Shown here: piece by piece, positions 1-6,385 of the stretch
Position numbering within the stretch: the first letter of the stretch is position 1
How the letters are laid out: each line of letters begins with the position of its first letter
The notes under the pieces: generated by a model
Databases searched by the model: none
What the model saw: only the letters and a program-made list of their open reading frames with translations
Told to the model about the DNA's origin: nothing
Program-made: the position numbers and the translations under genes
From: an uncultured Porphyromonas sp.
GTDB taxonomy: Bacteria; Bacteroidota; Bacteroidia; Bacteroidales; Porphyromonadaceae
Direction: 5' to 3'
Length of the DNA stretch: 7,196 nt
NCBI GenBank assembly: GCA_900546675.1
Contig: URDQ01000080.1
Span: forward strand, 1-7,196

Positions 1-67
1 AGGGTGCGATCCATTTTTTGTAGGTATGAGTTGCATTTACTAATTGAATATACGTAGAGATTAGAAG

Positions 68-140
68 TCTGATTCGCTCCGATTTCCTCTGATGTCTCCG
101 ATTCCCTCTGATAGTTCTGATTCACTCCGATGTCTCCGAT
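68..140. repeat. Phased TCYGAT short repeat array
   Basis: Eight copies of TCTGAT or TCCGAT begin at 68, 78, 88, 97, 107, 116, 126 and 135, so the spacing is 9 or 10 bases throughout. Copies 1-4 alternate T and C at the third base, and the first four can also be read as two degenerate 19-20 bp units. The frame containing the repeat has a stop just upstream (62-64) and another at 140-142, so the array is not part of a long coding repeat. Spacing close to one helical turn would place all copies on nearly the same DNA face, which could suit a protein-binding or bent-DNA site; that role is inference. Slippage-derived junk is the simple alternative. Confidence 0.7.
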
Positions 141-187
141 AGCTCTAGTCTCTAGCCAATCGCTTCCCTCCGTGGCGATTCTCAAAT

Positions 188-346
188 CCCCACGTGGAAA
201 AAGAATATTCTCCACGTAGGCGAGAAATAAAACTTCGGAGGAATCAAATGATATGTCCGAGGAAATGTTTCTCCCCTACGTGGAGAATAAAAATTAGCCA
301 CGTGGAGATTCGTAAACCTCCATGTGGCTATTCGATTTTTCTAGGG
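188..346. repeat. Cluster of CCACGTGG-type palindromic repeats
   Basis: Related cores occur at about 190-197 (CCACGTGG), 212-219 (CCACGTAG), 276-283 (CTACGTGG), 298-305 (CCACGTGG) and 320-327 (CCATGTGG). Several are followed by GAGAAT or GAGATT and an A-rich stretch. They form two larger inverted arrangements: 188-198 against 211-220 around the palindrome GAATATTC, and 274-346, whose ends CCCTA and TAGGG match and whose centre is a 13-bp stem. The arrangement resembles an intergenic palindromic repeat family (REP-like or MITE-like). I do not recognise a named family. The segment 234-270 has weaker, decayed resemblance (TTCGGAGGAATC, GTCCGAGGAAAT). Confidence 0.65.
285..330 (-). terminator. 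Probable terminator of the ileS-lspA operon
   Basis: Bases 295-307 (TAGCCACGTGGAG) pair with 318-330 (CTCCATGTGGCTA) at 12 of 13 positions, the exception being a G-T wobble, around a 10-base loop. Read on the minus strand, the stem is followed at once by ATTTTTATTC, the T-rich tail of an intrinsic terminator. It lies about 50 bases beyond the stop codon at 381-383, the right place to end the minus-strand operon. On the plus strand the same hairpin is followed by a short T run at 336-340, so it may work in both directions. Confidence 0.6.
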
Positions 347-380
347 ATGTATGGTGAGACGACTCCTACACGTCTTGTCG

Positions 381-611
381 CTACTCGTGGCGTAATAGGT
401 AATGGTGGTTGGCGCCTTCGTCCTCGATGAGGCACCACCTGCCTGAGTAGTAGAGCGTGTGCGGTGGTTCGTTGTGATGCCAAGGCGTTAGCTCGATGCC
501 TCGCTCACGATCGTGGTAGGTGAGTAGTACGGAGTGGAGTAGCTCGCCACGGTAGCGTAGCTCTCGGAGGGCAATCCGCTCGCCTGGGTGTAGGATGATC
601 TGTCGTGACAT
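381..611 (-). CDS. Small hypothetical protein, 76 aa
   Basis: I do not recognise this family. The 76-residue product starts MSRQIILHPGERIALRELRY, has no signal peptide or membrane segment, and is rich in His, Arg and Glu with aromatic residues in its second half (WHHNEPPHTLYYSGRWC), which suggests a small soluble, probably beta-rich domain. Evidence that it is real: it lies on the operon strand 44 bases beyond the DUF4296 gene, its codon use (CTA and CTC Leu, CGA and CGT Arg) matches its neighbours, and a terminator-like hairpin follows its TAG stop. The ATG at 609-611 is the only good start; no Shine-Dalgarno sequence is seen, as is usual in Bacteroidetes. It could still be a chance frame, since GC-rich DNA here gives many shadow frames. 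No function can be assigned. Confidence 0.6.
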   Translation of the reverse strand: MSRQIILHPGERIALRELRYRGELLHSVLLTYHDRERGIELTPWHHNEPPHTLYYSGRWCLIEDEGANHHYLLRHE

Positions 612-655
612 CGGTCTGATGCGCTGCTTGCTGCGTAGGTGGCTATGCGTAGCTC

Positions 656-1642
656 TTAGCGGGCGATGATGCGCAGCTCTTGTAGCCTAAAGTGTAGCGA
701 CTGTGTACCTAGATAGTCTGACGGTAGGCTGTAGATGGAGATAGAGATGGTATCGCTCACTGAGAAGTGTGGAACGCTACGTGCTGGCTCTTTGTTTGAT
801 CGGCTCACGGAGAGATTGTCCACTACATTACCTGTTAGATCACTTGGCATAAGATTTGCGAGACTATTTGCAACGCTATCCATAGAGCTTGTTGACTCTA
901 GCTCTTCTTTAGGCTCTGCGGTACTCTCGGGAGTTGTTGACCCGAGGGTGAGTACGAAGGCTCCTCCTATAGGTAGCCTTGACGAGACACTCTCCATAGC
1001 TAGAGGCGGAGGCGTAGCATCGAGCTGCTTGGAGAGAGCGATGCGGGGCATCTGACCTTGTTCGGGTAAATGGGTGCCACTGACCAGTCCCTGGATCTCT
1101 ACCTGACGAATGGTGTCGGGGAGGTTGGGGATGTCAGCGAGAGCCACCCGCCAGTGGTAGCTGCTTTGCTCCTTACTGATGCGAACGGGATAGGTCGAGA
1201 GCGGGATGACACGACAAGAGAGCGTGTCGGGTAGGGGAGAGTAGAAGTTGCCCTCATCGCCCTCTAAGCTTATCCGGAAGAAGCCCGTCGTGCGCTCTAG
1301 TATCTCCACCTCTCGCTGTATGCTAGCGGAGGACTGAGCGATGATCTTCTGCAGTAGCTTTGCCTTCGACCCAGAGAGATAGTAGATGGTGCTGTCTAGA
1401 TCCTCTTGCGATACACTATGCGACTTGAGTATGGAGGCGTAGATCGAGTCTTGCTGGTCGGAGCTAAGGAAGAGCGTCTGACCTACGCCACGAGCTGTGT
1501 ACAGCTCCGTGAGCAGCTGCTCGAGCTCGTCATTAGGTATGCGTTGCCACGAGCGTCTCTTACAGCTACTCCCGAGTAGAAGTAGCAGTGCGCTTAGTAG
1601 CCCAAGCTTGAGCAAAGAGACTTTGACGCTGTTAGCCCGCAT
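656..1642 (-). CDS. DUF4296-domain lipoprotein
   Basis: The 328-aa product has a lipoprotein signal peptide: a short basic start, a hydrophobic stretch at residues 10-23 and GSSC ending at Cys27. Glycine at -3 of the lipobox is unusual but Bacteroidetes lipoboxes are loose. Lys-Arg-Arg follows the cysteine, with no acidic surface-export signal, so a periplasm-facing membrane anchor is the better guess. Residues 35-117 match the helical DUF4296 pattern: IPNDELEQLLTELY, then DSIYASILKSHSVSQEDLDSTIYYLS and a Lys-rich helix. Residues 118-328 match no domain I recognise; they look beta-rich and include a Ser/Thr/Glu-rich low-complexity part around 240-290. The gene begins 15 bases after lspA, the standard Bacteroidales position for DUF4296. 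The molecular function of this family is unknown to me. Stop codon TAG-type reading and start ATG at 1640-1642 fit the spacing well. Confidence 0.88.
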   Translation of the reverse strand: MRANSVKVSLLKLGLLSALLLLLGSSCKRRSWQRIPNDELEQLLTELYTARGVGQTLFLSSDQQDSIYASILKSHSVSQEDLDSTIYYLSGSKAKLLQKIIAQSSASIQREVEILERTTGFFRISLEGDEGNFYSPLPDTLSCRVIPLSTYPVRISKEQSSYHWRVALADIPNLPDTIRQVEIQGLVSGTHLPEQGQMPRIALSKQLDATPPPLAMESVSSRLPIGGAFVLTLGSTTPESTAEPKEELESTSSMDSVANSLANLMPSDLTGNVVDNLSVSRSNKEPARSVPHFSVSDTISISIYSLPSDYLGTQSLHFRLQELRIIAR

Positions 1643-1657
1643 AACTTGTGAGGTCGC

Positions 1658-2338
1658 TTACTTGGTTCGCCCACTCGTATGGCGATGCTTGCCACGGAGG
1701 TAGAGCCAGAGACGATCGAGAGCACGTGTCGTGGTGCGTGGGTAGAAGATGAGCAGAGCTAGCACACCTACGGTGATGCAGCTGTCGGCGATGTTGAAGA
1801 TAGGACTGAAGAAGGTATACACTGACCCACCGCCTATCGGGAACCACTCGGGCAGTACTGTCGTGAAGAGGGGGAAGTAGAGCATATCGACCACATGTCC
1901 CTCAAACCATGGGGCATACCCGACGGCTCCAGCTGTCGTAGGGACAAATTGCGCGACCTGTCCGATGGAGGAGGTGAAGAGCTGTCCGTAGAAGAGGGAG
2001 TCGATGAGATTGCCAATGCCTCCCGCCAGCACCAGTCCGATGATGCAGCAGAAGCTCAGTGAGTAGTGGCGAGACTGCCTGACGAAGCGTGTGAGCCATA
2101 TAGCCAGCCCCGTCATGGCTATGATACGGAAGGCGGTCAAGAGGAGCTTGCTACCTAGTTCCACACCGTATGCCATACCACGATTCTCCACAAAGTAAAT
2201 GCGAAACCAGTCGAAGATGTGGTACTCCTGACCGATGTACATATGCGTCTTGATCCAGATCTTGACGACCTGATCGATGACTATGAGCAGGAGAATGAGC
2301 CCTGCGACAATCCAGTGGCGCTGGCTAGTGCGAGTCAT
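1658..2338 (-). CDS. lspA: Lipoprotein signal peptidase II (LspA)
   Basis: This inner-membrane aspartyl protease cleaves the signal peptide from diacylglyceryl-modified prolipoproteins, just before the lipidated cysteine. The 226-aa product has four likely membrane segments at about 10-27, 64-84, 92-113 and 183-199. Family motifs are the DQVVK start (22-26), VENRGMAYG (50-58), GGIGNLID (106-113), VVDML (149-153) and FNIADS (181-186). By alignment with known LspA enzymes, Asp151 and Asp185 should be the catalytic pair. The usual Arg of GNxxDR is Ser114, as I recall for other Bacteroidetes enzymes. A long insert (about 119-180, with YAPWFEGHVVDMLYFPL) also fits the Bacteroidetes form and makes it longer than the roughly 160 aa of proteobacterial LspA. 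It starts 17 bases after the DksA-like gene and is followed 15 bases later by a lipoprotein gene, so it is surely cotranscribed. Confidence 0.96.
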   Translation of the reverse strand: MTRTSQRHWIVAGLILLLIVIDQVVKIWIKTHMYIGQEYHIFDWFRIYFVENRGMAYGVELGSKLLLTAFRIIAMTGLAIWLTRFVRQSRHYSLSFCCIIGLVLAGGIGNLIDSLFYGQLFTSSIGQVAQFVPTTAGAVGYAPWFEGHVVDMLYFPLFTTVLPEWFPIGGGSVYTFFSPIFNIADSCITVGVLALLIFYPRTTTRALDRLWLYLRGKHRHTSGRTK

Positions 2339-2355
2339 AAAGGAGACGACTGGAC

Positions 2356-2736
2356 TTACTTGCGCTTGTCGCGATTGAGCTTGGCCTCGATGCTCTTGGT
2401 CGTATGAGGTACCGCCCGGAGACGCTCCTTGGGTATGAGCTTGCCAGTAACGGAGCAGATACCGTAGGTGCCGTTTTGGATACGTAGGAGCGCTGCTTCG
2501 AGCTTCTCGATGAAGTCTTGCAGACGCTGTGCTTGCGCATCGTTCTCAAGACGAGCCTGTGTGATGGCTCCCTCGTCTAGATCCTTATAGGTAGGCGTCG
2601 TGTCGCTGATGTCGTTGGCATTGTCTGCACGGAGCATATTGAGATCCTCACGTGCCTGAGCGATCTTCTTCTCGATGAGTATGCGAAACTCCTCCAGCTC
2701 CTCGGGATTGTATCGCTTCTTGCTGCTATCTTCCAT
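2356..2736 (-). CDS. TraR/DksA-family transcription regulator
   Basis: The 126-aa protein resembles DksA, which enters the RNA polymerase secondary channel and alters promoter response to ppGpp and growth state. Residues 10-90 are strongly helical and charged and should form the coiled coil, with an acidic tip segment YKDLDEGA at 50-57 near where DksA carries its essential aspartates. The C-terminal globular part begins GTYGICSVTGKLIPKERL (89-106). Here the zinc finger is degenerate: only Cys94 remains, with Thr97 in place of the second cysteine and HTTK (111-114) where the second pair would lie, so zinc binding by the classic four-cysteine site is not expected. This degenerate form is common among Bacteroidetes homologues as I recall them. 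It sits between ileS (83-base gap) and lspA (17-base gap). Whether it has true DksA activity cannot be told from sequence. Confidence 0.92.
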   Translation of the reverse strand: MEDSSKKRYNPEELEEFRILIEKKIAQAREDLNMLRADNANDISDTTPTYKDLDEGAITQARLENDAQAQRLQDFIEKLEAALLRIQNGTYGICSVTGKLIPKERLRAVPHTTKSIEAKLNRDKRK

Positions 2737-2757
2737 ACTGTCTGTGAATCTATTGGT

Positions 2758-2807
2758 GCGCTGTAGACGAAATCTCGCTAGTGCTAAAGATGATCGCCTA
2801 CAGACGC
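2758..2807 (-). other. Inverted repeat in ileS-dksA gap
   Basis: In the 83-base gap, GCGCTGTAG at 2758-2766 is complementary to CTACAGACGC at 2798-2807 with one bulged base, giving a stem of about nine pairs with a 31-base loop. There is no T tract after it in the minus direction and no clear -7 box in the gap, so I read it as a possible mRNA structure or weak attenuator rather than a terminator. It may be chance. Confidence 0.25.
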
Positions 2808-2819
2808 CGTGAATTGTAT

Positions 2820-5800
2820 TTATATTTTGCTGATTTGTACCGCTATCAAAGCTCCATCTAGATCGATCTCCTCGGCATCGCTGAGTACCTCGGAGTAGTC
2901 GATCGTGTCGGCCTGTACTTGCGTCTGGATATACTCCTGATGGGTGCGCAGTGCCTGAGCAACCTCTTCGGGAGCCATCACGAGGAGTTCGATATGATCG
3001 TTGACCTCGTAGCCAGACTGCTTGCGGAGGTTCTGTATGCGGTTGACAAACTCACGCGCTGTACCCTCAGCGATCAGCTCGGGTGTGAGCGTGATGTCTA
3101 GAGCGACCGTATGACGACCCTCGTTGGCGACCGTCCAGCCAGGTATATCCTGCGCAATGATCTGTACATCCTTGAGATCGACCACGATAGGCTGATCACC
3201 GACCGTTAAGGTGAGTTGCTCCGTTTGCTCTAGCTCATTGATTTGCTCTGGTGTGAGCGCATTGATCTGAGCTGCGAGCGCTTTCATATTCTTGCCCACC
3301 TTAGGCCCTAGAGCCTTGAAGTCAGGCTTGACTGTGCGTACCCAGATGGAGTCGGAGGGATCAACGAAGCGGATCTCCTTCACATTGACCTCGCTGAGCA
3401 GTAGGTCGTGTACCTGCTCCATATGTATCTTGTCGGCTGGGTCATTGACTGGTAGCATAATAGCGCTGAGCGGTTGGCGCACCTTGATATTGACCTTGCG
3501 ACGTAGTGAGAGGACTAGCGTGGAGTAGATCTGAGCCAGCTCCATACTGCGCTCTAGGTCTAGGTCTATCTGAGCCTCGTCTGCTACGGGGTAGTCGGTG
3601 AGGTGTACCGATGCTGTGTCATCGTGCAGATCTCGGTAGAGTCTATCTGCGTAGAAGGGCGCAATGGGCGCCATCAGCTGAGCTATCACCGAGAGACACT
3701 GGTAGAGTGTCTGATAGGCACTCAGCTTGTCGTCGGTCATAGAGCCTGCCCAGAAGCGCTTGCGCGAGAGACGCACATACCAGTTGCTCAGATGCTCTGT
3801 GACAAAGTTTTCGATAGCACGTCCCGCAGGGGTGGGGTCGTAGCTTGCCAGCTTGCCGTCTACCTCCTTGATGAGCGAGTTGAGACGCGAGAGGATCCAG
3901 CGGTCGATCTCAGGACGATCCGCATAGGGGATCTGAGCAACGGCAGGATTAAAGCCGTCCAAGTTGCCATAGAGTGCGAAGAACTGATAGGTGTTGTAGA
4001 GCGTGCCGAAGTATTTGCGGCTCACCTCCTCAACCCCCTTCGGATCGAAGCGGATGTTTTCCCACGGATTGGCATTGGTGATCATGTACCAGCGTAGCGG
4101 GTCTGAGCCGTACTGCTGAATGATACCAAAGGGGTCGACCGCATTGCCTAGACGCTTGCTCATCTTGTTGCCATCCTTGTCGAGGACGAGTCCGTTGACG
4201 AGGACATTTCTAAAGGCGATGCTCCCTTGGGTCATCGTGGCGATAGCGTGGAGCGTGAAGAACCAACCACGTGTCTGATCTACTCCCTCAGCGATGAAGT
4301 CAGCGGGAAAGACCTTGCCACTCTCGACCTCTTCACGATGCTCGAAGGGGTAGTGTACCTGCGCAAAAGGCATAGCACCCGAGTCAAACCATACGTCGAT
4401 CAGGTCACTCTCACGACGCATCGGACGCTTGCCGTCCTGAGCCACGAGTGTGATCTCATCGACGTAGGGACGGTGCAGGTCGATCTTGTCATAGTTCTCC
4501 TCGCTGTAGTCTCCAGGGGTAAAGCCTGCGAGCGGATTGGCCGACATAACGCCAGCCTGTACAGCGCGCTCGCACTCCTTGTATAGCTCCTCGACAGATC
4601 CGATGCAGATCTCCTCATCGCCATCTTCGGTGCGCCAGATAGGTAGGGGAGTACCCCAGTAGCGGCTACGGGAGAGGTTCCAGTCTTGGAGGTTCTCCAG
4701 CCACTTGCCGAAGCGTCCTACACCGATTGCGGCGGGATGCCAGTCGATCGTCTCATTGAGACGCATCATCTCTTCACGGCACTCAGTAGAGCGTATGAAC
4801 CAGCTATCTAGCGGGTAGTAGAGGATCGGCTTATCGGTGCGCCAGCAGTGAGGGTAGTTGTGGGTATGCTTCTCGACCTTGAAGACGCGGTTCTCATGCT
4901 TGAGCATGACGCAGATCTCTACGTCTAGCGTCTCCTTGTCTGGAGTGTCCTTGGGGTCGTAAACCTTCTTGACATAGCGCCCCGCGTAGGTGTCGTAGAG
5001 CGGTACGTTGACCGACTCCTTGAGGAACTGATGATCCAGCGCCTCGATCTTGTAGAAGCGGCCCTTCAGGTCGACCATCGGGCGCTGCTGCCCCTTATTG
5101 TCGATCATCAGAAGAGGAGGGACGCCGGCCGCCTTGGCGACACGCTCATCGTCAGCACCGAAGGTCGGTGCAATGTGTACGATACCAGTACCATCTTCCG
5201 TGCTAACATAGTCACCTGGTATGACACGGAAGGCACCCTCGCCAGGATTGACCCACGGGATGAGCTGCTCGTAGTGGATGCCGACGAGATCGCTACCCTT
5301 GCAAGTTGAGATGCGGTGCCAGGGAGCTTTCTTGTGCGCCTCCTTGTCCCACGTCTCAGGTAGCTCGCTCACCTCGTCCTCAGCATCGAAGTAGCTGTTT
5401 AGAAGTGTCGTAGCGAGTACTACCGTGATCGGCATAGCGCTGTAGGGGTTGAACGTCTCCACGGCACAGTACTCGATCGAGGGCCCCACGCAGAGCGCCG
5501 TGTTCGATGGGAGCGTCCAGGGCGTAGTGGTCCAAGCTAGAAAGAAGCTCTCGCCACGTCCACGGAGAGACTCAGGGGCATCAATGATGCGAAACTGTGC
5601 GGTACAGACCGTGTCCTTGACATCACGATAGCAGCCTGGCTGATTCAGCTCGTGCGAGCTTAGTCCCGTACCAGCGGCAGGGCTGTAGGGCTGTATGGAT
5701 AGACCTTTGTATAGTAATCCCTTCTTGTATAGCTCCTTGAGAAGGTACCAAAGCGTCTCGATGTACTTATTCTTGTAGGTTACGTAGGGGTGCTCCATAT

Positions 5801-6233
5801 CGACCCAGTAACCCATCTTGTTGGTCAGCGACTCCCACTCAGCGGTGTACTTCATCACCTCCTTACGGCAAGTCTGGTTGTACTCAGCGACAGAGATCGT
5901 CTTACCGATCGCATCCTTGGTGATGCCGAGCTTCTTCTCGACCCCTAGCTCTACGGGCAGACCGTGCGTATCCCAGCCAGCGCGACGATCCACACGATAT
6001 CCGTGCATCGTCTTGTAGCGACAGATGATATCCTTGATAGAGCGTGCTATAACGTGGTGAATGCCAGGCATTCCATTGGCAGAGGGTGGTCCCTCGTAGA
6101 AGGTAAATAGCGGTGCATCCTCACGCTGATGTAGCGAGCGGTGGAAGAGCTGCTCCTCGTCCCATAGAGCGAGCATCTCTTGGTTGATCTGTGCAAAGTC
6201 AGCAGACTGGTATTCCTTAAAGGGTTTCTTCAT
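2820..6233 (-). CDS. ileS: Isoleucyl-tRNA synthetase (IleRS)
   Basis: This cytoplasmic class I enzyme charges tRNA-Ile with isoleucine using ATP and edits mischarged valine. The product is 1137 aa from the ATG at 6231-6233, the usual length for Bacteroidetes and longer than the roughly 940 aa of E. coli IleRS. Motifs: PPSANGMPGIHH at 49-60 holds the HIGH signature as GIHH; GWDTHGLPVE at 86-95; the editing (CP1) domain has WTTTPW at 234-239 and GTGIVHIAPTFGADD at 348-362; DVWFDSG precedes KMSKR at 690-694. An anticodon-binding helical domain and a C-terminal extension follow, without the cysteine zinc site of E. coli-type enzymes. The frame extends to a GTG at 6258-6260, but that codon overlaps a -7 promoter box and would lie upstream of the transcript, while MKKPFKEY resembles known family N-termini. 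It is the first gene of the minus-strand operon. A long, eukaryote-like IleRS of this type is often poorly inhibited by mupirocin; that is inference here. Confidence 0.98.
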   Translation of the reverse strand: MKKPFKEYQSADFAQINQEMLALWDEEQLFHRSLHQREDAPLFTFYEGPPSANGMPGIHHVIARSIKDIICRYKTMHGYRVDRRAGWDTHGLPVELGVEKKLGITKDAIGKTISVAEYNQTCRKEVMKYTAEWESLTNKMGYWVDMEHPYVTYKNKYIETLWYLLKELYKKGLLYKGLSIQPYSPAAGTGLSSHELNQPGCYRDVKDTVCTAQFRIIDAPESLRGRGESFFLAWTTTPWTLPSNTALCVGPSIEYCAVETFNPYSAMPITVVLATTLLNSYFDAEDEVSELPETWDKEAHKKAPWHRISTCKGSDLVGIHYEQLIPWVNPGEGAFRVIPGDYVSTEDGTGIVHIAPTFGADDERVAKAAGVPPLLMIDNKGQQRPMVDLKGRFYKIEALDHQFLKESVNVPLYDTYAGRYVKKVYDPKDTPDKETLDVEICVMLKHENRVFKVEKHTHNYPHCWRTDKPILYYPLDSWFIRSTECREEMMRLNETIDWHPAAIGVGRFGKWLENLQDWNLSRSRYWGTPLPIWRTEDGDEEICIGSVEELYKECERAVQAGVMSANPLAGFTPGDYSEENYDKIDLHRPYVDEITLVAQDGKRPMRRESDLIDVWFDSGAMPFAQVHYPFEHREEVESGKVFPADFIAEGVDQTRGWFFTLHAIATMTQGSIAFRNVLVNGLVLDKDGNKMSKRLGNAVDPFGIIQQYGSDPLRWYMITNANPWENIRFDPKGVEEVSRKYFGTLYNTYQFFALYGNLDGFNPAVAQIPYADRPEIDRWILSRLNSLIKEVDGKLASYDPTPAGRAIENFVTEHLSNWYVRLSRKRFWAGSMTDDKLSAYQTLYQCLSVIAQLMAPIAPFYADRLYRDLHDDTASVHLTDYPVADEAQIDLDLERSMELAQIYSTLVLSLRRKVNIKVRQPLSAIMLPVNDPADKIHMEQVHDLLLSEVNVKEIRFVDPSDSIWVRTVKPDFKALGPKVGKNMKALAAQINALTPEQINELEQTEQLTLTVGDQPIVVDLKDVQIIAQDIPGWTVANEGRHTVALDITLTPELIAEGTAREFVNRIQNLRKQSGYEVNDHIELLVMAPEEVAQALRTHQEYIQTQVQADTIDYSEVLSDAEEIDLDGALIAVQISKI

Positions 6234-6259
6234 TGGAGCTTTCGTATAAGATATGTCCA

Positions 6260-6267
6260 CAAAGGTA
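6260..6267 (-). promoter_or_regulatory. ileS promoter, -7 box
   Basis: On the minus strand the sequence is TACCTTTG, a full match to the Bacteroidetes -7 consensus TAnnTTTG. A start of transcription a few bases on, near 6253-6256, would leave a leader of about 20 bases before the ileS ATG. I see no good TTTG at the usual 19-21 base distance; a TTTG lies only 12 bases upstream. No T-box or other leader structure fits in so short a leader. Confidence 0.6.
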
Positions 6268-6353
6268 CAGAATCTTGTTCAAATACGCCCTTAATTGTCA
6301 GTCCGCTTCACTCCCGCACATTCCACCTGTGCGGTCGTTACTAAGCGAATGGT

Positions 6354-6361
6354 TAACTTTG
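6354..6361 (+). promoter_or_regulatory. Promoter -7 box of the Fe-S protein gene
   Basis: TAACTTTG matches the Bacteroidetes TAnnTTTG element and lies 24 bases before the ATG at 6386, predicting a leader of about 18-20 bases. A weak TGTG at 6328-6331 is the only candidate for the -33 element. With the box at 6260-6267 on the other strand it makes the 152-base gap a divergent promoter region. Confidence 0.55.
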
Positions 6362-6385
6362 CACTGCACTAGAGAGTTAGATACG

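Larger units (their letters stand above)
1..380. other. Gene-free left flank
   Basis: I can support no gene here. The sequence holds a phased TCYGAT array and a group of CCACGTGG palindromes, listed separately. A plus-strand reading frame starting at 194 runs through the palindromes, gives a basic, low-complexity peptide with no family character, and runs into the 3' end of the minus-strand gene at 381-611, so I treat it as spurious. The first 60 bases are AT-rich and look intergenic; the gene to the left, if any, lies outside the window. Confidence 0.6.

Noticed and set aside
188..346. CRISPR array reading of the left-edge repeats
   Set aside because: Repeats are short, divergent, in both orientations and unevenly spaced, with no constant-length spacers and no cas genes.
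194..430. Plus-strand frame of 78 codons through the palindromic repeats
   Set aside because: It is basic, low in complexity, lies mostly in repeat DNA and overlaps the end of the minus-strand gene at 381; no promoter or family signal.
3603..4097. Plus-strand frame of 164 codons antisense to ileS
   Set aside because: It lies wholly within the conserved IleRS coding sequence and has no recognisable domain; such antisense frames are common in GC-rich genes with biased codons.
4227..4586. Plus-strand frame of 119 codons antisense to ileS
   Set aside because: Same situation: mirror of the KMSKR-proximal IleRS region, no start signal and no domain.
6234..6260. Longer IleRS starting at the GTG codon
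   Set aside because: The GTG overlaps a strong -7 box, the added nine residues have no family match, and the ATG at 6233 gives the expected N-terminus.
6234..6385. T-box or other riboswitch ahead of ileS
   Set aside because: The predicted leader is only about 20 bases, far too short, and no specifier or antiterminator structure is visible.
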